DNA from: Candidatus Vagococcus giribetii
GTDB taxonomy: Bacteria; Bacillota; Bacilli; Lactobacillales; Vagococcaceae
Assembly: GCF_017316185.1 (NCBI RefSeq)
Contig: NZ_JAFLVX010000032.1
Location: 1 to 64,000, forward strand
Direction: 5' to 3'
DNA length: 64,000 nucleotides
The notes below the pieces were generated by a model, which searched no databases, was not told the DNA's origin, and was given only the letters and a program-made list of their open reading frames with translations. Shown here piece after piece: positions 28,601 to 37,455 of this stretch. Position numbers and translations under genes: made by a program. Each line of letters starts with the position of its first letter. Within the stretch, counting starts at the first letter, position 1.

Positions 28601-29248
28601 GAAGATGATGTGTATCTATCTGTTATTGATTACAAATCAAGTAAGCATAATTTCGATTTTGTGGAGGCTTATTATGGACTTGCTCTTCAAATGATTACCT
28701 ATTTAAATGTCACTCTAAACAATGCAGTTGCTTTAGTGGGACAAGAGGCAAAAGCAGCTGGAGCTTTCTATATGCATGTCAAAAATCCTATTTTAACTGG
28801 TAGTGAGAAAATAACCACTGAAACAATAGAAGAAGAATTACTGAAGACATTTCAGTATGAAGGGTTATTAACAGATGAAGAACGGGTATTAGAGTTGTTG
28901 GATAAGACTATGGAGCCTGGAGTAAAGTCAGCTGTTTACCCGTATCAACAACTGAAAAAAGAAACCATGAAATCCTCTCAGTTTGTGTCTCAAGAAGAGT
29001 TAGACTTTTTATTAGCTAACAACCAAGAAAAATACAAAGAAGCAGGTAAAGGTATTTTTGAAGGGTCTGTAGACTTAAATCCAGCCTATAGAAAACAAAG
29101 AAGAATAGCCTGTGAGTATTGTCCATTTAGAAGTGTTTGTCAATTCGATGTGATGTTAAAAGAAAATAACTACCATCGTATTGAGGAGTTAAGTAAAGAA
29201 GAGATTATGAAGACGCATTGTGAGGTAGAGAAAAATGAAGATGACTAA
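25682..29248 (+). CDS. addB: ATP-dependent nuclease subunit B (AddB/RexB)
   Basis: This 1188-residue subunit of the AddAB/RexAB helicase-nuclease processes double-strand breaks for RecA-dependent repair. The C-terminal nuclease domain contains KVRGKIDRVD and VIDYKSSKHNFD (catalytic Asp/Lys), and four cysteines typical of the AddB iron-sulfur staple: Cys820, then Cys1144, Cys1147 and Cys1153 (CEYCPFRSVC). The N-terminal region where Bacillus AddB has a Walker A motif reads LGSASQDHSKEL, lacking GKT/S, as in the RexB of lactic acid bacteria. The start is GTG 25682 behind AAGGGG. It overlaps addA by 14 bp. Confidence 0.95.
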   Translation: MSIQFVLGSASQDHSKELVKVADEWLQQSSDHEVFYLVPNHVKFETEIHVLKELAKLPKYQDWQNMVSMRLQVFSFSRLAWYFLQNTSAYQKQVLSPTAKYMILRQVLIEVGPSLHLFQFEINKPGFIQQLVDLFDELQEGFITSDDLLETLNAVKVSGQRVDESVKLEDIQVIYQAYSERVVELNSDGHELLLSLKEFLDTKEMPNMMFIVSGFSNFTAIEKQLIESLMAVSGEFRLSLVLDKAYTQQPPETMDLFFNTGSLYFELYQLARGKQLPILFDRKVSDEEEKTSMALLDEVWQNSQRLLPVSAKKVSHEAQPLRVWRCDDAHGEMVAVAKEIRRLVAEKGYRYQEIKVITRDLERYQQVLSPVLTEQDIPFYFNQEEEMKHHPLIELINALFSMKQHFYQYKDVLRFLRSELFDPMSLEMSELSDWQQRQLELREAIDYTENVVLAYGYSGIDWVKERDWRYVYYQYQDEEQALDKDVEIQQVSNQVRHLIRDYVASFFDELEEVKLGKEASLALYEFMVRVGVEKQLTFMRDIALERGDLVKARNHEQTWQAFVMLLDEYTELMGEMPFELEEFIQIIKTGLEGLTYNKVPTTLDQLEVTSMDYVQAKKSKVTFIIGATDQQLPRKIENKTLLSDDERLLLKEELPFEKYLKKNHTKDSAKEPFIFYLALLSAEDEVIITYPSSSDSSKELKISPFVTQLKTSLGIKEAVISQGFKIGKEIQLDDFSTDSVLLREWIDFKRQLMEEHEAVPWLFHQLEKRLLKNNPLKTETLLASLIHKNIPETLSNVSVEQLYGDTVYASVSKIENFHKCQYKYFLMYGLGLRERDQFELSPAATGDFYHEALDQFFKEIIKGKYILSQMTKEEVDLVTQAVLKEVLGQDKFGILSTTNRMNYIKYQLSQTIQRVGWSLKKQSERSNMNVIQTEVLFGQILQEKGLASLDFDLGNKKKLKVRGKIDRVDKMTVEDDVYLSVIDYKSSKHNFDFVEAYYGLALQMITYLNVTLNNAVALVGQEAKAAGAFYMHVKNPILTGSEKITTETIEEELLKTFQYEGLLTDEERVLELLDKTMEPGVKSAVYPYQQLKKETMKSSQFVSQEELDFLLANNQEKYKEAGKGIFEGSVDLNPAYRKQRRIACEYCPFRSVCQFDVMLKENNYHRIEELSKEEIMKTHCEVEKNEDD

Positions 29249-32200
29249 TATTCCCTTAAAGCCAGAAAACAGTCAATACACAGATAAACAATGGCAAGCG
29301 ATTTATGATGGCGGTGATAATTTACTGATTTCAGCCTCAGCAGGATCAGGGAAAACAACAGTCCTTGTTGAACGCGTGATTCAGCATATCAAATCAGGTA
29401 TTAATGTAGATGAACTTTTGATTGTTACCTATACAGAAGCTGCTGCTAAAGAGATGAAACAACGGATTCAAGCAGCGGTTCAGCAAGGGATTAATGAAGA
29501 GGTTGATCTTGAGAGAAAACAACATCTCATTAAACAGCTTAGTCTACTCCCTACAGCTCCAATTAGTACTCTACATGCTTTTTGTTTAACAGTTATCAGA
29601 AAGTATTATTACTTGATTCATATTGATCCAGTGTTTCGTTTATTGACAGATGAGACAGAAATTGACTTGTTGAAAGAAGATGTGTGGGATGAAGTAAGAG
29701 AAACGTTATACGGAGAGAATCAAGAAGCTTTTTACCGCTTAACAGAAAATTTCTCTAATGACCGAAATGATAACGGACTAACCAATTTGATTTTTTCTTT
29801 AGCAACTTTTGCTCTTTCTAATACAGAACCAAATGCTTGGCTAAATGGCCTAGAAAAACATTATCAAATTGAAGATAGCATTGTGACAAGCGAGTTGTAT
29901 CAAGAATTAATGAAGCCTAGTTTAATCAAAGACGTGACAGAATTAGTTGAAAAAAGTGAGAAGTTGATTAATAGTGTCACTGGAGAACCTGATTTTGAGA
30001 AAACCATACTTGTGTTTCAAGAGGATCAGCAGCTATTAACTAGTCTATTAAACTTGATTGAATCAGATGATCTAGAAGGGTGTTATCAATTACTTCTTAA
30101 GATTAAGTTTCCTGTAATAAAAGGACCAAGTAAAAAAACAAGTCCAGAAGAAGTGATGACTTATTATGAAGAATTGAAAAAAGACCGTGATGTGATTAAA
30201 AAACAAGTAGCCACACTAAAGAAAAACTACTTTACTTATTCACCAGAAAAAATGCTTTCTTTGATGAAAGAAGCTCGACCAATTGTCAGTGAAATGGTAG
30301 CAGTGTGTCAAACGTATTTAAAGGCTTTCTCTAAACAAAAAGAGGAAAAGAATTTAGTCGATTTTAACGACTTAGAACATTTGACCTTAGCTATTTTAAG
30401 ACAAGAAGAAGAAGGACAGTTTGTGCCTTCTGAAGCCTCGACTTACTATCGTCATAAGTTTAAAGAAGTATTAGTAGATGAGTATCAAGATGTCAATCGT
30501 CTTCAAGAAGGTATTCTTTACTGGTTGCGTCAACCTGACACCAGTCAAGGAAATCTGTTTATGGTAGGAGATGTGAAGCAATCTATTTATGCTTTCCGTC
30601 TAGCAGATCCAACTCTGTTTATTGAAAAATACGAGCAGTTTGCCACTGAAGAAGAGGGACGTAGAATTATTTTAGCAGAAAACTTTCGTTCTAGAGGGAG
30701 TGTTTTAGATTTTACGAATCTAGTATTCAAACAATTGATGGATAAGGAATTGGGCCAAATTGAGTACGATAGAAGTGCTGAGTTGATAACAGGTTTTACT
30801 GGATATCCAGAAAGTACGCAACATGATACGGAAATTCTGATTTATGAAAGCGAGTCAGATAGTGAAGAAACAGAGGATAGCCTTGAATTAAGTTTTGAAG
30901 TTGAAGACAAAACGGAAGGTGAATTGTTACTTGTTGGGCAAAAAATTCAAGAATTGATAGCAAGCGAATTTCCTATCTATGATAAAAAGAATCAAATAAG
31001 TCGACCTATCACGTATCAAGATATTGTCTTACTTAGTCCTACTAAAAAGAATAATTTAGTCATTCTAGATGTCTTTAAAGAACTGGGTATCCCCCTATTA
31101 ATTAATGACACACAGAACTATTTCCAAGCAACTGAAGTCAAAATAATGATTGCTTTACTTCAAATTATTGATAATCCCTATCAGGATATTCCTTTAGCAG
31201 CTATTTTACGTTCTCCAATTGTTGGCTTGAAAGAAAATGATTTGGTTAGAATTAGAGAATATGATAGAAAAGGTTATTTTTATGATGCGTTAAAAGCTTA
31301 TTTAGCTAAAGAAAGTCAAGTGGATTCACTTTTTCGTAAAGTGACAGATTTTCATGAGCGCTTTATTTATTGGAGAGAAATAGCTCGACAAGAAAAATTA
31401 GTCACGTTGATTTGGACAGTTTATCAAGACACAGGATTACTAGAATACGTGGCAGGTATGCCTTCAGGAAAACAACGTCAAGCAAATCTTCATGCCCTAT
31501 ATGAGCGAGCGTCTTCTTATGAGGAAATGAGTTTTAAAGGTTTGTTCCAATTTATTCGCTTTATTGAGAAAATGCAGGCAAAAAATAAAGACTTAGCTGA
31601 ACCAAATAGCATGAATGAAGAAGAAAACGCCGTACGAGTGATGACGATTCATGCTAGTAAAGGATTAGAATTTCCTGTGGTGTTTGTTTTAGACATGAAC
31701 AAGCAATTTAATATGACGGACATCAACAATCAATCATACATTTTTGACGAGGCTTTAGGAGCAGGGATTAAGTTACTGGATTCAACTGAACGAGTGAAGT
31801 ATGAAACGCTGCCCTATGTCTTAATTCGAGAACAAAAACGTCGGAAATTATTAGCTGAAGAAATGAGAAAACTTTATGTGGCTCTGACTCGAGCTGAAGA
31901 AAAGCTCTTTTTAGTCGGTTCTTATAAAAATAAGGAAGCTGCTTTTAAAAGTTGGCAAGAAAATATTTCTTCTGATCATTTGGTGTTACCAACATCATCT
32001 AGATTAGGACAACGTAGTTTACTTGGATGGGTTGGTTTAAGTTTAGTGCGTCATCCTGATTTAATGAAAGACTATCCAGAAATTGAAATTGAGGCATTAA
32101 AAGGGTTAGCAACTATGCCAGGCAAATTTAAAGTAACTTTTGTGAGTTTAGAAGATTTAAAAGTGTCTCAACAAGCTGAAGAAGATACTGAATCTATGAT

Positions 32201-32990
32201 ACAGACTGTGTCAAAAGAAGCTAATCCACAATTATTGAAGGAGATAGTAGACCGTCTTAATTTTAATTATTCCCACGAATCTGCAACAAGAACGACTAGT
32301 TACCAATCTGTTTCAGAAATCAAACGATTGTTTGAAGATCCTGATATGAAAGAACTACAGGTACTTGATATTTCCAACAAATTAAGTACTAAAGCACATC
32401 GTGTCGTAGGAGAAGAGCTGGCTAAACCGAACTTTTTACAGACAAGTAAAGTGATTACCTCAGCAGAAATTGGAACAGCGACTCATTTAATCTTGCAGTT
32501 AGTTGATTTGACTGAGCAACCAACGAAAGAAAAAATTGATCAAATAGTGGCATCTCTTTCAGACCAACAAGTTTTAGAAGAGGCCATCGCTAAAAAAATC
32601 GATACAGAGATGATCGCTAATTTCTTTGAAACAGAGCTAGGGCAACTACTTGTTAGTCATCATGAGTCAGTGAAACGAGAACAACCTTTTTCTTTATTAC
32701 TTAAAGCCAGTGATATTTTTACTGATTTTATTGGTAAAGGAGATGATCGTTTACTTATTCACGGGATTATTGATGGGTTTGTTGAAATTGAAAACGAGTT
32801 AATTTTGTATGATTTTAAAACAGATTATATCCCGCAAGAAGCAGAAGAAACTGCTATACAAGCAGTGAAGCAGAAATACACAGGGCAGTTGAATTTATAT
32901 AGACAGGCCTTAGAGCAACTAAAGGGAAAAAAAGTGACATCTGTTAAGTTAGTCCTATTAAGAGCAGGCAAACAGATAGAAATGGGCTAG
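29235..32990 (+). CDS. addA: ATP-dependent helicase/nuclease subunit A (AddA/RexA)
   Basis: This 1251-residue UvrD-like helicase and nuclease partners AddB. Helicase motifs are Walker A SASAGSGKTT (Lys40), IVTYTEAAAKEM, motif II LVDEYQDVNRLQ, GDVKQSIYAFR, motif V VRVMTIHASKGLEFPVVFV, and VALTRAEEKL. The C-terminal RecB-like nuclease centre is visible as Asp1180 in IIDGFVE and Asp1193 and Lys1195 in LYDFKTDY. The start at ATG 29235 overlaps the end of addB, and GAGG at 29222-29225 serves as ribosome-binding site. An additional in-frame ATG lies two codons later. Confidence 0.97.
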   Translation: MKMTNIPLKPENSQYTDKQWQAIYDGGDNLLISASAGSGKTTVLVERVIQHIKSGINVDELLIVTYTEAAAKEMKQRIQAAVQQGINEEVDLERKQHLIKQLSLLPTAPISTLHAFCLTVIRKYYYLIHIDPVFRLLTDETEIDLLKEDVWDEVRETLYGENQEAFYRLTENFSNDRNDNGLTNLIFSLATFALSNTEPNAWLNGLEKHYQIEDSIVTSELYQELMKPSLIKDVTELVEKSEKLINSVTGEPDFEKTILVFQEDQQLLTSLLNLIESDDLEGCYQLLLKIKFPVIKGPSKKTSPEEVMTYYEELKKDRDVIKKQVATLKKNYFTYSPEKMLSLMKEARPIVSEMVAVCQTYLKAFSKQKEEKNLVDFNDLEHLTLAILRQEEEGQFVPSEASTYYRHKFKEVLVDEYQDVNRLQEGILYWLRQPDTSQGNLFMVGDVKQSIYAFRLADPTLFIEKYEQFATEEEGRRIILAENFRSRGSVLDFTNLVFKQLMDKELGQIEYDRSAELITGFTGYPESTQHDTEILIYESESDSEETEDSLELSFEVEDKTEGELLLVGQKIQELIASEFPIYDKKNQISRPITYQDIVLLSPTKKNNLVILDVFKELGIPLLINDTQNYFQATEVKIMIALLQIIDNPYQDIPLAAILRSPIVGLKENDLVRIREYDRKGYFYDALKAYLAKESQVDSLFRKVTDFHERFIYWREIARQEKLVTLIWTVYQDTGLLEYVAGMPSGKQRQANLHALYERASSYEEMSFKGLFQFIRFIEKMQAKNKDLAEPNSMNEEENAVRVMTIHASKGLEFPVVFVLDMNKQFNMTDINNQSYIFDEALGAGIKLLDSTERVKYETLPYVLIREQKRRKLLAEEMRKLYVALTRAEEKLFLVGSYKNKEAAFKSWQENISSDHLVLPTSSRLGQRSLLGWVGLSLVRHPDLMKDYPEIEIEALKGLATMPGKFKVTFVSLEDLKVSQQAEEDTESMIQTVSKEANPQLLKEIVDRLNFNYSHESATRTTSYQSVSEIKRLFEDPDMKELQVLDISNKLSTKAHRVVGEELAKPNFLQTSKVITSAEIGTATHLILQLVDLTEQPTKEKIDQIVASLSDQQVLEEAIAKKIDTEMIANFFETELGQLLVSHHESVKREQPFSLLLKASDIFTDFIGKGDDRLLIHGIIDGFVEIENELILYDFKTDYIPQEAEETAIQAVKQKYTGQLNLYRQALEQLKGKKVTSVKLVLLRAGKQIEMG

Positions 32991-33057
32991 ATGTAAAAAA
33001 ATATAGTTATGTAGTCAGAAAAGTGGTACAATTTAATCATAAAAAGGGGGGATAATC

Positions 33058-33942
33058 ATGTATAAAACATCTGGACAATTGAAACAAGAAGCACGAGATA
33101 GTTTACGAGGAAGATGGAAGGATGCTGTGTTATTAAACTTAGTACCATCACTACTCCAAATTATTTCTATGTTTTTAGTCGCAATGGCTATTGCAGCAGT
33201 TATCTTTTTTGTTTCATTATTTGCAACATCGTCTAGTTTTGAATCGGGTACACATGTTGGGCAAACTAATTTTGAACGAATTTTTGAGGAAGAGTTTGAT
33301 GATTTAAATGACGAAGAATGGCTTCACGACAACTATAACCCTGAAGATTATTCTAACTCATCTGCTATAAGTGCCGCAGCTTCAGCGAGCTCATCATCAT
33401 TTATGGCGCCTATTATTGGCTTAGTCACCTCATTTTTAACAATCGGTATATCATTTACCTTTTTAGATGTGATTAGAAAGAGAGAACAACAAGAAATGGG
33501 CTTTAAAAATGCTTTCCGCATTTTTAATGGCAATGACTTTGTACCAGTCTTACTTATCAATATTTTAACGTATATTTTTAAGTATTTATGGACATTGCTC
33601 TTTATTATTCCAGGTATTATCAAGTCTTACGCCTACTCACAATCTTATTTTATCTACAAGGATTTAGCGGCACATAAAAATGTTCGCAGTATGGGAGCAA
33701 CTAGCTTTATTACAGAAAGTAAAGAGTTAATGGTTGGTCACAAAGGAAGACTATTCTGGTTAGATGTTAGTTTTATTGGTTGGTACCTACTTGGTTTCTT
33801 TACTTTTGGGATTGGTTTCTTATGGATTAATCCATATGTTCAAACTACAAAAGCAGCCTTCTATAATGACTTAGCAAAAGACCGCTACACAGTGGTTGAA
33901 GTTGAAGAGGTAGAAGAAGACGACGAATGGACCAATTTTTAA
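33058..33942 (+). CDS. DUF975 family membrane protein
   Basis: This 294-residue integral membrane protein matches DUF975, a family of unknown function frequent in Gram-positive bacteria. The family start is visible (YKTSGQLKQEARDSLRGRWKDAVLLN), followed by helix one (about 28-55), an acidic, Asn-rich insertion (about 60-100), then helices around 116-138, 165-195 and 240-262. The conserved IIPGIIKSYAYSQSYFIYKD sits in the middle, and the C-terminal tail is very acidic (VEVEEVEEDDEW). A GGGGGG ribosome-binding site precedes ATG 33058. It has its own terminator. Confidence 0.9.
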   Translation: MYKTSGQLKQEARDSLRGRWKDAVLLNLVPSLLQIISMFLVAMAIAAVIFFVSLFATSSSFESGTHVGQTNFERIFEEEFDDLNDEEWLHDNYNPEDYSNSSAISAAASASSSSFMAPIIGLVTSFLTIGISFTFLDVIRKREQQEMGFKNAFRIFNGNDFVPVLLINILTYIFKYLWTLLFIIPGIIKSYAYSQSYFIYKDLAAHKNVRSMGATSFITESKELMVGHKGRLFWLDVSFIGWYLLGFFTFGIGFLWINPYVQTTKAAFYNDLAKDRYTVVEVEEVEEDDEWTNF

Positions 33943-33970
33943 AGAATGAGATGATTCTCATTCTTTTTTT
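33941..33970 (+). terminator. Terminator of the DUF975 gene
   Basis: AAAGAATGAG (33941-33950) pairs with CTCATTCTTT (33958-33967) and runs into T residues. Confidence 0.9.
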
Positions 33971-34021
33971 ATTGTTTTGATAGCATTTAATCAAATGAAT
34001 TTAAGGTAGATAGAGTAATAT

Positions 34022-34130
34022 ACATTCATACCAATTATCCCGAATTGGTTTTTCATACTTAACTCTTACCGAGAGAGTGAAATAACAACCTTCATTTCCG
34101 CTAAAGCGACGGCTTTAGTGGTTTTTTTTT
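34022..34130 (+). ncRNA. Candidate small RNA or leader upstream of dinB
   Basis: Between the DUF975 terminator and dinB is a stretch of about 110 bases with no coding region. It has a hairpin ACCAATT/AATTGGT (34030-34036 with 34043-34049) followed by five T residues, a short ACTCT/AGAGT-type hairpin (about 34062-34079), and a strong terminator (34098-34107 with 34112-34121, then nine T residues). The terminator stands before the dinB promoter, so it must end something transcribed from within this gap or read through from the left. No clear promoter pair was found, so an independent small RNA is only a possibility. Confidence 0.4.
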
Positions 34131-34141
34131 ATGTTTTAATT

Positions 34142-34161
34142 TATAATGAGAATGTATGTTT
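34142..34161 (+). promoter_or_regulatory. dinB promoter region with degenerate LexA box
   Basis: TATAAT (34142-34147) is followed at once by GAAT-GTAT-GTTT (34150-34161), which resembles the LexA operator GAACnnnnGTTC with two changes and matches the form GAAY-n4-GTTY. No good -35 precedes it. SOS control of dinB is usual. Confidence 0.5.
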
Positions 34162-34178
34162 GTATAGGGAGGTTAGAA

Positions 34179-35297
34179 ATGACGAATGAGTTAAGGTTTC
34201 CTTTAAAAAAGGATACATCCAGAAAAATTATTCATATTGATATGGATGCTTTTTATGCCTCTGTTGAAGAGCGTGATCATCCAGAGCTTAAGGGACACCC
34301 TCTAGTCATTGCAAGGCATCCAAGAGACACAGGGGGAAAGGGTGTTGTCACAACAGCTAATTACGAGGCTAGAAAATACGGGATTCACTCTGCTATGAGT
34401 GCTCAAAAAGCCTATGAATTATGCCCGAAAGCCAACTTTGTCCAAGGAAACCGTCAACACTATGCCGAGATTTCAAAAGAAATTCATCGGATATTTCATG
34501 AGTACACAGATGTTATTGAGCCATTGTCACTAGATGAGGCTTATTTAGATGTCACAACTAATAAAAAAAATATCAAGAGTGCTATAAAAATAGCTCGCAT
34601 GATTCAATTAGACATATGGAAGAAGCTACGATTAACTTGTTCTGCAGGTGTTAGTTACAATAAATTTCTTGCTAAATTGGCATCAGATTATGAAAAACCT
34701 CGAGGCTTAACAACTATTTTACCTGATGAAGCTGAAGCCTTTTTAATGGATATACCAATTGAGGATTTTAATGGAATTGGGAAAAAAACAGTCCCTAAAA
34801 TGCATGATATGGGTATCTATTATGGTCGAGATTTAGCAGCAAAAAGTGAGATGGAATTGATTCGTCATTTTGGTAAGATGGGGTATTCGTTGTACCGGAA
34901 AGTCCGGGGGATTCATGATAGTCCTGTGGAACCAAATCGAGGGAGAAAATCTGTTGGAAGAGAGAATACGTTTGCTCGTCCTTTAGTAACAGAGGAGCAG
35001 GTGGTCATACAATTAAGAGAACTAGCAAAAGACGTGGAAAAGTCATTAAAAAAGGCTCAACTTCATGGACAAACCGTTGTATTAAAAGTGCGAGATAAAG
35101 AGTATGAAACATACACTCGAAGAGTCACTCTAACGGATTATGTAGATGACCAAGAAACGCTTTTTTTTCAAAGTAAACAACTATGGGATAGTTTTGATTT
35201 ACTTGAAAAAGGGATTCGCTTATTAGGTATTACAGTAACCAACCTTGAATCAAAAGACTATGAATTAATAAAATTACCTTTATGGGAAAAAAATTGA
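34179..35297 (+). CDS. dinB: DNA polymerase IV
   Basis: This 372-residue Y-family translesion polymerase contains the catalytic acidic residues Asp21/Asp23 in IIHIDMDAFYASVEE and Asp119/Glu120 in LSLDEAYLDVT. The sugar-selecting steric-gate region follows the first motif, and helix-hairpin-helix segments appear around IEDFNGIGKKTVPKMHDMGI. The little-finger domain begins near GRKSVGRENTFARP. I choose ATG 34179 because GGGAGG lies 7 bases upstream; the open frame extends 11 codons further through the LexA-like box. A terminator follows. Confidence 0.96.
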   Translation: MTNELRFPLKKDTSRKIIHIDMDAFYASVEERDHPELKGHPLVIARHPRDTGGKGVVTTANYEARKYGIHSAMSAQKAYELCPKANFVQGNRQHYAEISKEIHRIFHEYTDVIEPLSLDEAYLDVTTNKKNIKSAIKIARMIQLDIWKKLRLTCSAGVSYNKFLAKLASDYEKPRGLTTILPDEAEAFLMDIPIEDFNGIGKKTVPKMHDMGIYYGRDLAAKSEMELIRHFGKMGYSLYRKVRGIHDSPVEPNRGRKSVGRENTFARPLVTEEQVVIQLRELAKDVEKSLKKAQLHGQTVVLKVRDKEYETYTRRVTLTDYVDDQETLFFQSKQLWDSFDLLEKGIRLLGITVTNLESKDYELIKLPLWEKN

Positions 35298-35300
35298 CGT

Positions 35301-35343
35301 AAAAAAAGAAGCTTAAGCGTTTTATGCTTAGCTTCTTTTTTTT
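35301..35343. terminator. Terminator between dinB and telA
   Basis: AAAAAAAGAAGC...AAGC pairs with GCTT...GCTTCTTTTTTT around a short loop. T-tracts occur on both strands, and it separates the convergent dinB and telA. Confidence 0.85.
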
Positions 35344-35344
35344 G

Positions 35345-36541
35345 TTAGTTGACTGATTGTTGGTTTGAGATTTCAAGTAATTTTGTTTTTAAATCTTCTT
35401 CCATAACAGTTAATTCAATTTCTGCATTACGACGTTTTTCTTTACCTTCTTTTTGGATACGTAATGTTTCTTGAATTGTTTCAATTAAATCATTTTGTGT
35501 TTTTTGTAAGGTTTCAATATCAACAATGCCACGTTCATTTTCTTCTGCTGTTTCAATAGCAGAGATTTTTAGCATTTCTGAATTTTTTGTTAGTAAATCA
35601 TTTGTTGTTTGAGAAACTTGACGTTGAGCTGTCACAGCATCTTTTTGACGTAATAAGGTTAAAGCGATAGCAACTTGGTTTTTCCATAAAGGAATAGCTG
35701 TGTTAATTGACGCTTGAATTTTTTCTGCAAGGGCTTGATTCGTATTTTGAATTAAACGAATTTGTGGAGCTTGTTGAATCGTGATTTGACGACCTAGTTT
35801 TAAATCATAAGTTCGTTTTTCCAAACGATCGACAAACTGGTTCAAGTCATTTACGATTTGAGCGTCCATTTGGTCACCACTTTGTTCAGCGACTTTCATA
35901 GCTTCAGGAATAGTCACAGTTTCTAGTTCTTCAATTTTTAATTCACCGGCCGCAATATAAATGTTTAAGGCATCAAAATAGTCTTTGTTTTTATTATAGA
36001 GTTGCTCAAGCATTAAGTTGTCTTGTAGTAAACCATTTTTTTCTTTATCTAATTTGACAGCAATTTTATCAATTTGAGCACCGATTTTTTGGTATTTGGC
36101 AGTCACTTCATAGACAGATTGCTTCACTTTACCAAACATTTTTCTAAAGATATTACCATCTCGAGCTTCTAATTCACTAGGGCTTGCTTCATTAAGACGG
36201 TACATTAACTCTGTTAAAGAATCTCCCATAGGTCCAATATCTTGTGCTTGAACATGGTTTAACATTGTATGAGAAAACTCACCTAATTTTTGTTGCGCTG
36301 CGACACCGTAACTTAAAACAGCTTGAGAATCACTGGTATCGATTTGAGCCGCTAATTCACGGGCCTGTTTTTGTCTTTCTTCAGGCAATTTATCAATTAC
36401 TTTTGTTGCTACAGACGTATTTGTTTGTAATTTTTCTTCTTGTACAGTTAGTTTAGACGCATCTGGTGCTTCAAATGGGTTGCTAAGTAAATCATCTAAT
36501 GTATTAGTTACTGGAGTAACATCTTTTAATTCATCAGTCAT
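35345..36541 (-). CDS. telA: TelA-like toxic anion resistance protein
   Basis: This 398-residue cytoplasmic, largely alpha-helical protein belongs to the TelA/KlaA family, named for tellurite resistance and common in Firmicutes as YceH. Recognisable features are the predicted long coiled coils throughout, [30 protein letters not shown] in the first half, and [35 protein letters not shown] around 270-300. The start codon lies directly after the stop codon of xpaC, so the two are an operon as in Bacillus (xpaC-yceH). Real function in the chromosome-encoded versions is unclear; envelope or antimicrobial-stress tolerance is often suggested. Confidence 0.9.
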   Translation of the reverse strand: MTDELKDVTPVTNTLDDLLSNPFEAPDASKLTVQEEKLQTNTSVATKVIDKLPEERQKQARELAAQIDTSDSQAVLSYGVAAQQKLGEFSHTMLNHVQAQDIGPMGDSLTELMYRLNEASPSELEARDGNIFRKMFGKVKQSVYEVTAKYQKIGAQIDKIAVKLDKEKNGLLQDNLMLEQLYNKNKDYFDALNIYIAAGELKIEELETVTIPEAMKVAEQSGDQMDAQIVNDLNQFVDRLEKRTYDLKLGRQITIQQAPQIRLIQNTNQALAEKIQASINTAIPLWKNQVAIALTLLRQKDAVTAQRQVSQTTNDLLTKNSEMLKISAIETAEENERGIVDIETLQKTQNDLIETIQETLRIQKEGKEKRRNAEIELTVMEEDLKTKLLEISNQQSVN

Positions 36542-37255
36542 TTAGATATGCTCCTTTTCTTGTTTGTATTCTTCAATGTCTTTTTCACGATCAATGTTTT
36601 GCTTTGCAATAGAAAGCTCTACATCTAAGTCTTCTAAATCATCTTTAACAAAGTCTGCATAATCTTTCACGATTAGTTGAGAGACTTCTTCAATGGCAGT
36701 TGCACATTGGTTTAAAGCGTCAAAAGTATCTTTAGTTTTCAATTCGTGATTGTTGATCTCAATATACTTAGAAGTTAACTCTACAAGATTTGGTAAATGA
36801 TTGTAAAGGAAACGGTCTGATTGATGTAATTTGTTTGGCTCTTTCACGATTTCTTTAAACATAGCGCGACTTGCTTTTAAGGTGTCATAACGTAAATTAA
36901 TGGCCTTAAGTTTTGCAACTTGTTGCATGTTGTCTTCAAGAGTTGTGATTTGTTTTCTGGCATCAGCCATTGTTTCTCTAAAGAAAATAATTTCTTTATC
37001 GTTCATACCAAACTCAGCATAATGAGCTTCTTTTTCTTTTGTTAACTCAGGCATTTCGTTTTTAGCAGACGCTTTGTTCTGACTGAAAACTGTTTTGATT
37101 AACAATAGAACTGCAAAAAAGATTGAAAAGAAGAGTGCTACTGATAAAATCGTATGAATGAAGGGTGAGTGCCCGTCAAAAATAATAGTTAACGGTATTA
37201 AAATCACAATAGCACCAAGCATTTTGATTAATTTCGATTGTTTATTTTGTTTCAT
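36542..37255 (-). CDS. xpaC: XpaC-like membrane protein (5-bromo-4-chloroindolyl phosphate hydrolysis family)
   Basis: This 237-residue protein has two hydrophobic segments near its N-terminus (about 10-25 and 32-53) and a long helical cytoplasmic remainder rich in Glu and Lys. It matches the XpaC family, which in Firmicutes nearly always precedes telA. Despite the family name, phosphatase activity is not established. It is the first gene of the xpaC-telA pair and is divergent from nudF across a 200-bp gap. Confidence 0.85.
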   Translation of the reverse strand: MKQNKQSKLIKMLGAIVILIPLTIIFDGHSPFIHTILSVALFFSIFFAVLLLIKTVFSQNKASAKNEMPELTKEKEAHYAEFGMNDKEIIFFRETMADARKQITTLEDNMQQVAKLKAINLRYDTLKASRAMFKEIVKEPNKLHQSDRFLYNHLPNLVELTSKYIEINNHELKTKDTFDALNQCATAIEEVSQLIVKDYADFVKDDLEDLDVELSIAKQNIDREKDIEEYKQEKEHI

Positions 37256-37392
37256 ATGGTTTCACTCCTATATGGTTTTATCCAATATTCTTTGTCTTAA
37301 AAACATTCTATCACAGTAGTTAGGAAATCATATCAGTCTAGGGATGGATTTCTATCTGATTTAACAAAAACCTAAAAAAACTACTAGTATTA

Positions 37393-37421
37393 TTGAAATG
37401 AAAGGTCTTTAAAGGTATCAT
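37393..37421 (+). promoter_or_regulatory. Promoter of the nudF operon
   Basis: TTGAAA (37393-37398), a 17-base spacer and TATCAT (37416-37421) precede AAGGAG at the nudF start. Confidence 0.55.
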
Positions 37422-37455
37422 AAGCATCATATGGATCACAGACAAGGAGAAAAAA

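Noticed and set aside
34030-34055. CCAATT hairpin plus five T residues as a second terminator of the DUF975 gene
   Set aside because: The stem is only 6-7 bp of AT-rich sequence, weak beside the real terminator at 33941-33970. It is kept only as part of the candidate small RNA.
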